The notes under the pieces: generated by a model | What the model was told of the DNA's origin: nothing | Seen by the model: the letters and a program-made list of their open reading frames with translations, nothing else | Database searches by the model: none | Source of the DNA: Pseudomonas fluorescens | GTDB lineage: Bacteria > Pseudomonadota > Gammaproteobacteria > Pseudomonadales > Pseudomonadaceae | Direction: 5' to 3' | NCBI RefSeq assembly: GCF_902497745.1 | Contig: NZ_CABVHJ010000001.1 | Span: forward strand, 372,001-436,000 | Length of the DNA: 64,000 nucleotides | Shown here: positions 1 through 9,800 of the stretch, in pieces | Numbering within the stretch: position 1 is the first letter of the stretch | How the letters are laid out: each line of letters opens with the position of its first letter | Program-made: the position numbers and the translations under genes

Positions 1-1132
<1,132 letters not shown>

Positions 1133-1195
1133 ACCGACGCGTTACTTGTAGCACCGCTCACCAGGTCGAGGGACTAGACACCTCTCACCTTTTGA

Positions 1196-1230
1196 GGGCT
1201 TGGGGATTTAGTCCCCAAGCCCTTTTTTTT
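1196..1230 (+). terminator. Rho-independent terminator of aspA
   Basis: An 11-bp perfect stem (GGGCTTGGGGA, 1196-1206, with 1212-1222), a 5-base loop and eight T residues (1223-1230) lie directly downstream of aspA. Confidence 0.9.
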
Positions 1231-1272
1231 AACTTTCTGACCCTGAGACCCGTATGTCTGGGGACTGAACAA

Positions 1273-1361
1273 TGTGGGAGCGAGCCTGCTCGCGAAGACG
1301 GCGGCACATTCAAAAACGATGCGTCTGCAATACCGCTTTCGCGAGCAAGCCCGCTCCCACA
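1273..1361. repeat. REPIN-like pair of inverted REP sequences
   Basis: Two inverted copies of a TGTGGGAGCGAGCCTGCTCG-type REP flank about 45 bases of unrelated sequence. The same family recurs at 3168, 23539, 34735, 39471 and 51289. It sits in the aspA-symporter gap. Confidence 0.85.
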
Positions 1362-1381
1362 CAGAGCAGTTCCCGCACAAG

Positions 1382-1402
1382 CCCGGCGCCGGTAACGCCG
1401 GG
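1382..1402. other. GC-rich inverted repeat in the aspA-symporter gap
   Basis: CCCGGCG (1382-1388) pairs with CGCCGGG (1396-1402) across a 7-base loop and is followed by TGTTTC. It is too T-poor for a clear terminator. The rest of the gap 1133-1663 holds the terminator, the REPIN and presumably the symporter promoter; I see no gene in it. Confidence 0.4.
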
Positions 1403-1663
1403 TGTTTCAAAGCCTCGTTTCGTCGCTTGCACCACTACCGTGCAGACGGGCGCGTCACTGATCGGTATAGTGCCGCCCCTCTTCGCGTGAGCGGTCGTCG
1501 GTAACGAGGCCATAACCCATGCGAAACCCGAACTAATAACAAACCCGCGAAATGGAACCGGACGAAACCTTCGCCTCACCCGTCGTGCCGCGCGCACACC
1601 GGTGTAACACGATGTTTCTTCCATCCAGTATTTGCTTACACAATAAACAGCGAGGAAAAATCC

Positions 1664-3112
1664 ATGCTCGAAGTCATTAACGACTTCCTCTCAGGGAAAG
1701 TACTGATCGTGCTCATTGTCGGGCTCGGTAGCTACTTCACGATTCGCTCGCGTTTCGTTCAATTGCGTCACTTCTTCCACATGTTCGCGGTGTTCCGCGA
1801 CAGCCTCAAAGGCAGCGCCGGGCAACTCAGCTCGTTCCAGGCCCTGATGCTCAGCCTTGCCGGCCGTGTCGGTGCAGGCAATATCGCCGGTGTCGGCATC
1901 GCCGTGACCCTCGGTGGTCCGGGTGCGGTGTTCTGGATGTGGGTGACCGCACTGGTCGGCATGTCCAGCAGCTTCTTCGAGTGCACCCTGGCCCAAGTCT
2001 ACAAGCGCGCCGATGGCGACGGCTTGTACCGTGGTGGCCCGGCCTACTACATCCAGCACGGCCTTAAGCTCAAAGGCATGGCAGTGGTGTTTTCCGTCCT
2101 GTTGCTGGTCACCTACGGCTTCGCCTTCATTGGCCTGCAGTCCTACACCGTGACCCACTCGCTGCAGAACGCCTTTGAGTTCAACCCACAACACACCGGT
2201 ATCGTCCTCGCGGTGCTGCTGGCGATCACCTTCATCGGCGGCATCAAGCGCATCGCCTCGGTGTCCGACCTGCTGGTACCGATCAAGACCCTGGCCTACA
2301 TCGGCGTGACCCTGTACGTGATCGGTACCCAGATCGAACACGTGCCAGCCATGCTGGAAACCATCTTCAAGAGCGCCTTCGGCCTCGACCCGGCCTTTGG
2401 CGGCCTGCTTGGCAGCGCCATCGTCATGGGCGTGAAGCGTGGCGTGTTCGCCAACGAAGCGGGCCTCGGCAGTGCGCCGAACGTCGCTGCCGTGGCCGCC
2501 GTGAAGCACCCGGGCGCTCAGGGCGTGGTCCAGGCTTTCAGCGTGTTCCTCGACACCTTCGTGATCTGTACCTGCACCGCGCTGCTGATCCTGCTGTCGG
2601 GCTTCTACACCCCGGGCTTCGAAGGTGACGGCATCGTCCTGACCCAGAACTCGCTGGCCGCTGTGGTCGGTGACTGGGGTCGCATGTTCGTCAGCGTCGC
2701 GCTGTCGCTGTTCGTCTTCACCTGCATCCTCTACAACTACTACCTGGGCGAAAACAGCCTGCAGTTCCTCACCCGCAACCGCGCCGCGCTGATGATTTTC
2801 CGCGGTCTGGTACTGGCGCTGGTGGTATGGGGTTCGATGCAGGACCTGTCGACCGTGTTCGCCTTCGCCGACATCACCATGACCTGCCTGGCCTTCGTCA
2901 ACCTGATCGCCCTGGCCATGCTGTTCAAGGTCGGCATGCGCGTGATGCGCGACTACGACGCGCAGCGCCGCGCGGGCGTCAAACAGCCGGTGTTCGACTC
3001 GAGCAAATTTGCCGATCTGGACCTCGACCTGAAGGCCTGGCCGACCCATCCGTCTGCCGCTGCCGGCAAGACTGAAGCCGAGCCGCAAGGCGTGCCTGCA
3101 GCGCAACGCTGA
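1664..3112 (+). CDS. Alanine/amino acid:cation (Na+) symporter, AGCS family
   Basis: This inner-membrane secondary transporter imports a small amino acid (alanine, glycine or a related substrate) with Na+ or H+. The 482-residue product has about ten hydrophobic segments, normal for the AGCS family, and carries the family stretch GGPGAVFWMWVTALVGMSSS near residues 83-102 plus the conserved RVGAGNIAGV segment around residue 67. The ATG at 1664 follows a GAGG ribosome binding site at good spacing. It lies between aspA and asparaginase, all on the + strand, which suggests uptake of amino acids feeding the aspartate pathway; the true substrate cannot be read from sequence. A hairpin terminator follows. 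Confidence 0.9.
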   Translation: MLEVINDFLSGKVLIVLIVGLGSYFTIRSRFVQLRHFFHMFAVFRDSLKGSAGQLSSFQALMLSLAGRVGAGNIAGVGIAVTLGGPGAVFWMWVTALVGMSSSFFECTLAQVYKRADGDGLYRGGPAYYIQHGLKLKGMAVVFSVLLLVTYGFAFIGLQSYTVTHSLQNAFEFNPQHTGIVLAVLLAITFIGGIKRIASVSDLLVPIKTLAYIGVTLYVIGTQIEHVPAMLETIFKSAFGLDPAFGGLLGSAIVMGVKRGVFANEAGLGSAPNVAAVAAVKHPGAQGVVQAFSVFLDTFVICTCTALLILLSGFYTPGFEGDGIVLTQNSLAAVVGDWGRMFVSVALSLFVFTCILYNYYLGENSLQFLTRNRAALMIFRGLVLALVVWGSMQDLSTVFAFADITMTCLAFVNLIALAMLFKVGMRVMRDYDAQRRAGVKQPVFDSSKFADLDLDLKAWPTHPSAAAGKTEAEPQGVPAAQR

Positions 3113-3120
3113 CAGGTAAA

Positions 3121-3147
3121 TGACGGGCGCATCCCCTGCGCCCGTCA
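3121..3147 (+). terminator. Hairpin terminator after the symporter
   Basis: A perfect 11-bp stem (TGACGGGCGCA, 3121-3131, with 3137-3147) closes a TCCCC loop. The T-run after it is weak (GTTATTG), so it may be an inefficient or bidirectional terminator. Confidence 0.65.
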
Positions 3148-3167
3148 GTTATTGTGGTGCAATAACT

Positions 3168-3257
3168 TGTAGGAGCGAGCCTGCTCGCGATAGCGGTTCA
3201 TCATTCAACATCAATGTTGGCTGAAAGACCGTTATCGCGAGCAGGCTCACTCCTACA
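3168..3257. repeat. REPIN-like inverted REP pair
   Basis: TGTAGGAGCGAGCCTGCTCG (3168 onward) is inverted at the other end, finishing at 3257, around a 40-odd base core. It ends about 15 bases before the asparaginase ribosome binding site. Confidence 0.8.
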
Positions 3258-3283
3258 GGAACTCATCCTTTCGGAGAATCCCC

Positions 3284-4288
3284 ATGAATTCGTCGACCTA
3301 CCCCGCCGCCCAACACGTCATGGTGCTCTACACCGGTGGCACCATCGGCATGCAGGCCAGCGCCAATGGTTTGGCCCCGGCGTCCGGTTTCGAAGCGCGG
3401 ATGCGCGATTACCTGCACAGCCAGCCTGAGTTGGTGGTGCCGCAGTGGCGCTTTCGCGAGATGTCGCCGCTGATCGACAGCGCCAACATGACTCCGGCTT
3501 ATTGGCAGCAACTGCGAGAAGCGGTGGTCGATGCTGTTGATGTGCAAGGTTGCGACAGCGTGCTGATCCTGCACGGCACCGACACGCTGGCTTACAGCGC
3601 GGCGGCGATGAGTTTCCAGTTGCTCGGCCTGCACGCCCGCGTGTGCTTCACCGGGTCCATGCTGCCGGCCGGCGTCACCGACAGCGATGCCTGGGAAAAC
3701 CTCGGCGGCGCACTGGTTGCCCTCGGCCAGGGTCTGGCACCGGGCGTGCACCTGTACTTCCACGGCGAACTGCTGGCGCCGACCCGTTGCGCGAAAGTGC
3801 GCAGTTTTGGCCGTCATCCGTTCAAGCGCCTGGAGCGTCAGGGCGGCGGTATCAAAGCCCTATCGATTCCAGCGTCGTTGAACTACAACCAGCCGAAGCA
3901 ACTGGCCAAGGTTGCCGTGCTGCCACTGTTCCCGGGCATTAGTGCCGAAGTGCTCGACGGCCTGCTCAACAGCGGCATTCAAGGTCTGGTGCTGGAGTGC
4001 TACGGCAGCGGCACCGGGCCGAGCGACAACCCTGAGTTTCTGGCAAGCCTTGGCCGTGCGCGGGATAACGGCGTGGTGGTAGTTGCTGTGACGCAGTGCC
4101 ATGAAGGTGGCGTTGAGCTGGATGTGTATGAGGCGGGCAGTCGCTTGCGCGGTGTCGGCGTGTTGTCCGGTGGTGGCATGACTCGTGAGGCAGCGTTCGG
4201 CAAGTTGCATGGGTTGCTCGGTGCAGGCCTTGAAACTCAAGAAGTGCGTCGGCTGATCGAACTGGACTTGTGTGGTGAGCTGCTCTGA
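3284..4288 (+). CDS. ansA: L-asparaginase, type I (cytoplasmic)
   Basis: It hydrolyses L-asparagine to aspartate and ammonia, supplying substrate to AspA encoded 2 kb upstream. The 334-residue protein has both active-site motifs of the asparaginase fold: TGGTIG at residues 17-22 (nucleophilic Thr17) and HGTDT at 97-101 (Thr99/Asp100). There is no signal peptide, which favours the cytosolic AnsA type over the periplasmic AnsB type. GGAGA lies 6 bases before the ATG. The REPIN just upstream separates it from the symporter, so whether the two are cotranscribed is unclear. Confidence 0.93.
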   Translation: MNSSTYPAAQHVMVLYTGGTIGMQASANGLAPASGFEARMRDYLHSQPELVVPQWRFREMSPLIDSANMTPAYWQQLREAVVDAVDVQGCDSVLILHGTDTLAYSAAAMSFQLLGLHARVCFTGSMLPAGVTDSDAWENLGGALVALGQGLAPGVHLYFHGELLAPTRCAKVRSFGRHPFKRLERQGGGIKALSIPASLNYNQPKQLAKVAVLPLFPGISAEVLDGLLNSGIQGLVLECYGSGTGPSDNPEFLASLGRARDNGVVVVAVTQCHEGGVELDVYEAGSRLRGVGVLSGGGMTREAAFGKLHGLLGAGLETQEVRRLIELDLCGELL

Positions 4289-4304
4289 GCATGGCTCTGG
4301 ATCG

Positions 4305-4482
4305 GCCCTCACCCTAGCCCTCTCCCGGAGGGAGAGGGAACTGACCTTAGTGTCTTGCGCTATACGCCGACCTGAAAAAAACAGTCGATTATGGATTCGG
4401 CAGCGTTTTTTCAGGTCGGCGTATCTCGCCAATATCCGCCAATCGGCCCCCTCTCCCTTTGGGAGAGGGCTGGGGTGAGGGG
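4305..4482. repeat. Nested inverted repeats (composite palindromic element)
   Basis: The outer arms are CCCTCACCCTAGCCCTCTCC (4307 on) and its near inverse ending at 4482; the inner arms (4362-4382 and 4415-4434) carry ATACGCCGACCTGAAAAAAA and its inverse. Between them they fill most of the ansA-araC gap. This is a different family from the REPs elsewhere in the window. Either pair could form a long stem in RNA and end ansA transcription. Confidence 0.7.
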
Positions 4483-4536
4483 CTGCTGCGGCATGCAACT
4501 TGCTGCATTCCAGCCATCTCAAGGCTGGAAGGTCCC

Positions 4537-5529
4537 ATGCTCCACTCCCACCTCACCACTCTCAACGCCGTATCCTTAATCCTCAACACCTTCAAAGCCG
4601 AAGGCCTGTCGAGCGAAGCGTTGCTGGCCGGCAGCGGCATCAGTGCGGCGGATCTCAGCCGTGCCGACACCCGCATCACCACCAATCAGGAGATGCAGGT
4701 CTGCGCCAACGCGGTCGCGCTCAAGCATGACATTGGTCTGGAGCTGGGTCGGCGCATGCATGTTTCCTGCTACGGCATCCTCGGTTACGCCCTGCTGACG
4801 TGTGCCACCTTCGGTGACGCTTTGCGCCTGGCGATCCGTTATCCGGCGCTGTTGGGAACACTTTTCGAACTGAGCCTGGAAGACGATGGCGAGCGTGTCT
4901 GGTTCGTCGCCGCCGATTATCGCGAGAGTCCGGCGATGGCGGTGTTCAATGCCGAATTCTGCCTGGTGTCGCTGAAAGTAATTTGCGATGACTTGCTCGG
5001 GCATCCGTTGCCATTGCTTGCCACGCGGTTCGAACACGCGGCGCCGGACTATCGCGACAGCTATGCCGAGCACTTCGACAGTCCGCTGCACTTCACCGCC
5101 AAGGACAACGCCTTCGCCTTCGACCGTCACTGGCTCGATCAACCGCTGCCGCTGGCCGATCTCATCACCCATCAAGCCATGGCCGAACGCTGCCGCAAGC
5201 AGAACCTGGAGTTCACCGGGCGTCAGGCGTGGTTGGGGCGGATTCGGCAGCTGCTCAGCGCGCAATTGAACGCCGCGCCGGGGCTGGAAGGTCTGGCGCA
5301 GCAGATGAAGTGCTCGCCGCGCACCTTGCGCCGGCATCTCAAAGATATGGGCAGCAGCTACCAGGAACTGCTCGATGAGCTGCGCTTCGAGCGGGCCAAG
5401 CAGATGTTGTGTGAAGATCAACTGCCGATCTACCGCATCGCCGAAACCCTCGGCTTCAGTGAGACCGCCAGCTTCCGCCATGCCTTTGTGCGCTGGAGCG
5501 GCGTGGCGCCGAGTCAGTTCAGGGCCTGA
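4537..5529 (+). CDS. AraC family transcriptional regulator
   Basis: This is a DNA-binding activator of 330 residues. The N-terminal two thirds match the arabinose-binding-like (PF12625) type found in OruR-like pseudomonad regulators, and the last 90 residues form the AraC double helix-turn-helix (LRRHLKDMGSSYQELLDELR, then IAETLGFSETASFRHAF). The ATG at 4537 is preferred because AAGG lies just upstream, whereas the longer frame from 4459 runs through the palindromic repeat. The next gene downstream, on the same strand after 127 bases, is aphA, so acetylpolyamine or polyamine-related control is a reasonable guess, not shown. Confidence 0.88.
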   Translation: MLHSHLTTLNAVSLILNTFKAEGLSSEALLAGSGISAADLSRADTRITTNQEMQVCANAVALKHDIGLELGRRMHVSCYGILGYALLTCATFGDALRLAIRYPALLGTLFELSLEDDGERVWFVAADYRESPAMAVFNAEFCLVSLKVICDDLLGHPLPLLATRFEHAAPDYRDSYAEHFDSPLHFTAKDNAFAFDRHWLDQPLPLADLITHQAMAERCRKQNLEFTGRQAWLGRIRQLLSAQLNAAPGLEGLAQQMKCSPRTLRRHLKDMGSSYQELLDELRFERAKQMLCEDQLPIYRIAETLGFSETASFRHAFVRWSGVAPSQFRA

Positions 5530-5656
5530 AGCAGGGGCGAATTGCGGTCAGTGTTTTTGGCCACATCCATCCCCTTTTGGCCTTTCCTGCCGTTTTCCGA
5601 TTCGTCTTGTCCCGCAACACTGAGAGCAACCGAATCAGCCCTGCGGAGAACAACAA

Positions 5657-6682
5657 ATGCTGACGATCTACTCAGACGATCACCACCTGCACCATGGCCG
5701 CTGCGAACTCATCGATGGCCAGCTCAAGCCGTGCTTCGAGATGCCGTCGCGCGCCGACCATGTGCTGCAACGCGTGAAAAACCAGAACCTCGGCGCGGTC
5801 GAGGAACCGAAGGATTTCGGTCTGGAGCCGATCGCCCGCGTCCACAGCCGCGACTACCTCGACTTCTTCAAAGGCGCATGGGCGCGCTGGACTGAATTCA
5901 ATACCGACGGCGACTTGCTGCCCTACACCTGGCCGGCGCGGACCCTGCGTGCGATCAAACCGACCAGCCTGCACGGCCAGCTCGGTTACTACAGTTTCGA
6001 CGGTGGCGCGCCAATCACCGCCGGCACCTGGCAAGCGGCGTACAGCGCGGCGCAAGTTGCCCTGACCGCACAAGCGCAAATCCAGCGTGGCGCGCGCAGT
6101 GCCTTCGCGCTATGCCGGCCACCGGGACACCACGCCGCCAGCGATCTCATGGGCGGTTATTGCTACCTCAACAACGCTGCCATCGCCGCGCAGGCGTTCC
6201 TCGATCAGGGCCACAAGAAGGTCGCGATCCTCGACGTCGACTATCACCACGGCAATGGCACGCAGTCGATTTTCTACGAGCGCAGCGACGTGCTGTTCAC
6301 CTCGATTCACGGCCACCCGGAAGCGGAGTTTCCGTTCTTCCTCGGTTACGACGACGAGCGCGGTGAAGGTGCCGGTGAAGGTTTCAACTTCAACTATCCG
6401 CTGCCCGCCGGCTCCGGCTGGGAGGTGTGGAGTGCAGCGCTCGATCAGGCCTGCAAGGAGATCGAAAGCTATGGCGCCGACGTTATTGTCGTATCGCTAG
6501 GCGTCGACACTTTCAAGGATGACCCGATCTCGCAGTTCAAACTCGACAGCCCGGATTACCTGGCAATGGGCAAACGCATCGCCAGACTCGGCAAACCGAC
6601 GCTGTTCGTCATGGAGGGCGGTTACGCGGTGGAAGAGATCGGCATCAATGCGGTGAACGTGCTGGAAGGATTCGAGCAGTAA
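5657..6682 (+). CDS. aphA: Acetylpolyamine amidohydrolase (histone deacetylase family)
   Basis: It removes the acetyl group from acetylated polyamines such as acetylputrescine or acetylcadaverine. The 341-residue length matches the bacterial enzymes. Expected catalytic residues are visible at the numbering known for the family: His158-His159 (PPGHH), zinc ligands Asp195 and His197 (DVDYHH), Asp284 (LGVD) and the transition-state Tyr323 (GGY). An extended loop before the first His pair is typical of the dimeric acetylpolyamine branch rather than general deacetylases. The start follows CGGAGAACAACAA. A terminator comes 30 bases after the stop. Confidence 0.92.
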   Translation: MLTIYSDDHHLHHGRCELIDGQLKPCFEMPSRADHVLQRVKNQNLGAVEEPKDFGLEPIARVHSRDYLDFFKGAWARWTEFNTDGDLLPYTWPARTLRAIKPTSLHGQLGYYSFDGGAPITAGTWQAAYSAAQVALTAQAQIQRGARSAFALCRPPGHHAASDLMGGYCYLNNAAIAAQAFLDQGHKKVAILDVDYHHGNGTQSIFYERSDVLFTSIHGHPEAEFPFFLGYDDERGEGAGEGFNFNYPLPAGSGWEVWSAALDQACKEIESYGADVIVVSLGVDTFKDDPISQFKLDSPDYLAMGKRIARLGKPTLFVMEGGYAVEEIGINAVNVLEGFEQ

Positions 6683-6711
6683 CCATGCGCTAGTCGGACA
6701 CGCATGAAACC

Positions 6712-6736
6712 AGACCCGCCCACGCGGGTCTTTTTT
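6712..6736 (+). terminator. Rho-independent terminator of aphA
   Basis: AGACCCGC (6712-6719) pairs with GCGGGTCT (6724-6731) over a 4-base loop, followed by a T6 run. The upstream alternative start of the next reading frame (6704) falls in this hairpin, an argument against using it. Confidence 0.9.
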
Positions 6737-6835
6737 CGTCGGCAATATTTATCTACCGCACACGCCCCGCAGCCTGCCTCTACCTTGCCCGGAACCGCCG
6801 CCGTTTCGGCGCGCCCATCAGAGCAGGAGTTGCCC

Positions 6836-9800
6836 ATGCCCGAAATCCCCTCGCCCAGCGCCGTCGATATCCTGACCCAACTGGTGACCGGCCCATCGCT
6901 GCGAGAAGTCGCCTCGAAAACCCTGCGTCCGGCGCTCAAGACGCTATATCCGGATCTGGAGATCGACCCCCAACGGGCCGTGGTCGTAAGACCGACCTGG
7001 GTCATTCAGGGTGATCGGGTCGTCCCCGGCCGCCACCTGATCGAATCGCTGACCGACACACTGGTGCGCCTGGGCCTCTCCGGCACTGCCGTGACGTATC
7101 TCGACGGTGAGCATTATCTGACCTTGCAGCCCGACCAGCCCGCAGCCATTCAGCTGCCGGTGAAAATCAGCGCCATCGGCAAGCTGCTCAATGATCTGGC
7201 ACCATTGCTGTTCATTGCCTACAAGGAACAGCAAGTCAATTACTGGGACGAATTCACCTACCCGGGACAACCGCGTTGGCAACAGATGTCGCAATCCTTG
7301 CGCAAGCTGTGGAACGTCGAAGCCAATCCTGACTGGGATACCGACCAGCGCACCATGGTCGAGGCGGTTTACCAGCACCCGGACAACCACCAGCGCCGGC
7401 CAACCGGCAAATACCAGGTACGCGCCTGCCTGGTCGATCTGGACCGCAACGAGGGTGACCAACAGAACCATCTGTCCCTGCTCGATACCGCCGTGCTGAT
7501 CGGTACCGATGGCCAGCGCACCTGGATCATCACGTACTCGGTGATCCAGGGTTTCGAAAGCTTCGAATCGCTGGATGAACTCGGCAAGGCTTTGTTGCGG
7601 CGGTACGGCACTGATGCTTCCGGTGTCGGTCTGGCATGGCGACTGTTCGAACCGCAAGGCAATTTCTTCGACTATCAGGCCTGCACCTTGATTGCGCTGG
7701 AAGCTGATGCCCTCGGCGCGATCAATTTCTTTCAAGAGTCTGGGCCCCGCCCACCCTACCCGCACCCAGGAACTGTTGGCGATCCGCGCGAACCGACACC
7801 GCGCCTCAAACCGCATATCGAGCGTCTGCGCCCGATGCTGCCAGCCTGGCTCGACAGCGCCGCGCCCGCCGATCAAACCCGTTACAGCCGGCACCTGTTG
7901 GACCTGACCATGGTGCAGCATGCGAACAAAGGAAAAACCTTCCAGAGCGAAGTCGTCAGCCTGCAAGCGTTCACCCGCGATGCCCTGAAACAGCAGATGC
8001 TCAAGGACCATCCGAAGGCCGGCGACGTAGCGATCGATGACATTGAAATCAGCATCACCAGCCTGGTGGTCTGGGGCACGTTCGTCTTGCCGGGCAACAC
8101 GCAGACCCAGACACTGTCACTCATTGAACTTGCCTTGCAGAACCTTGCCGGACAGCCAATCGGCAACAAGACCGTACGTTACAAGGACGGCAGCGAATTG
8201 CCCGACTGGATGACCGTCAGTTACGTGGAAACGCTGGTCAGCACGGTCGATATCGGCAAGACCTACCCGGCGCACTTGCAGAACCTGCTGGTCGACGACA
8301 CCGAGCAAGCGACCGCGCTGCAAGGGCTCTACACCAGCCAGTTGCCCATCGAGCTGCCACTGCTGGCGTTGCAAAACAAAATCCAGGGCAAGGCGGGCAT
8401 GACTTATCTGGGTTACCGCTATGTCGTCGCCGCACTGGCCAGCACTGACGAGGAGCGGCATGTCGATCACGAGGAAGTGGTCATTCGCCCGCTGGCATTT
8501 GTGGCCCATCGCACCCGCTCAGAGGCCGACACCGTCGATAACATGTTCATCATCGGCCCGCGCGCGGTGGAAAAAGGGCCTTGCGTGCTTTATCGGCCAC
8601 TGTTCGAAATGGCGCTGATGCAGTTCCCCTCTCACGCCAACCTGACGTACGAAATCCAGCAGTCTCGCCAACTGCGTGAGTCAGTTCTGGCCTGGTTGCC
8701 GGACGATGTACGCTTCAACTACAGCCAGTTCGTCTTCACTGCCCGGCTGCCTTCGGTCTGGACGATCCCGCAATTGCTGATCAACCCTACTACCGCTCTC
8801 GACATGTCCGGTCCGGTGGCACTGGGGACCGCGGCGATTGAGCAGGATGTGCTGGCGACGTTGCACAACAGTAACGTTCAGGCGGTGATTACCCAGGCTG
8901 ATCGCCAGTCGGTCTCCGATGCAGAAGCGCGCTGGGCCACGCTCAAACACGGCGGCTGGATGTTGTTCAACGCGGCATTGCCGTTCCTGGGACGCAGCGT
9001 CGGCACAGCGGCCTGGATCTGGCAGATCATGGACGACCTGCAAGAAGTCAGCGACGTCGCCAATGAGCAATCCGGCAAGATCGCCTGGACCGCTCTCACC
9101 GATATTCTTCTGGCATTGGGCATGGTGCTCGCCCATCGCGCAGCGGTCGGCGACAAGCCACAAAGCGAACCACTGACACAGGAAGAAACCGTTCAGCCCA
9201 TCACCACCGCCGCCGTCATCAGCACTGCATTAAAGCTGCCAGATATCTCCGGCAGCGCCCTGCCCAGCACCCATGAATTGTCGGTAAACCCTTTTGCCGC
9301 ACTGAAGCGATCTCCCGTCGCACTGACCACTTTGCTCGAGAGTTTTCAGATCGCCAAACCCAGAGGCATCGGCGATGCCGCCAGCGAGGGCACCCACAGA
9401 CACCTCTATCCGCGCCAGAAACAATGGTTCGCCCCGGTGGGCAAGCGCTGGTTCGAAGTCACCATCAATGAACACGCAGACGTCCAGATCATCGACTCAC
9501 GCCAAGCAACGGCGCGCCCCGGACCGCTACTGACCCGCACTGCCAATGGCCAATGGGTGATCGATCTGCGCTTGCGCCTGCGAGGCGGCGGACTCGACAG
9601 TGCGCTTGAGAAAGCTCAGGACTTCAGCAAAAAGACAGCGAAGCAACTGACGGCCCAAATCAGTGCTTTCGACGTAACGATGACGGCCAAACAGATTCAA
9701 CTTGACGCCCACCGCGCCGCGCTCGACAACGCCCTTGCGCAGTCCAGGGCACAGCTGCGTGAGCAATATCTGACTACGCTTGAATCACAGCGCAAGGCTT

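Noticed and set aside
1691..3106. 471-residue open frame on the minus strand
   Set aside because: It lies fully antisense to the symporter gene, is rich in His, Gln and Val as antisense frames in high-GC codons are, and has no ribosome binding site.
4459..4536. Longer N-terminus of the AraC-type regulator
   Set aside because: The extra 26 residues are encoded by the palindromic repeat.
6704..6835. Upstream start for the giant toxin-like gene
   Set aside because: The added codons fall in the aphA terminator; the ATG at 6836 has the AGGAG ribosome site.
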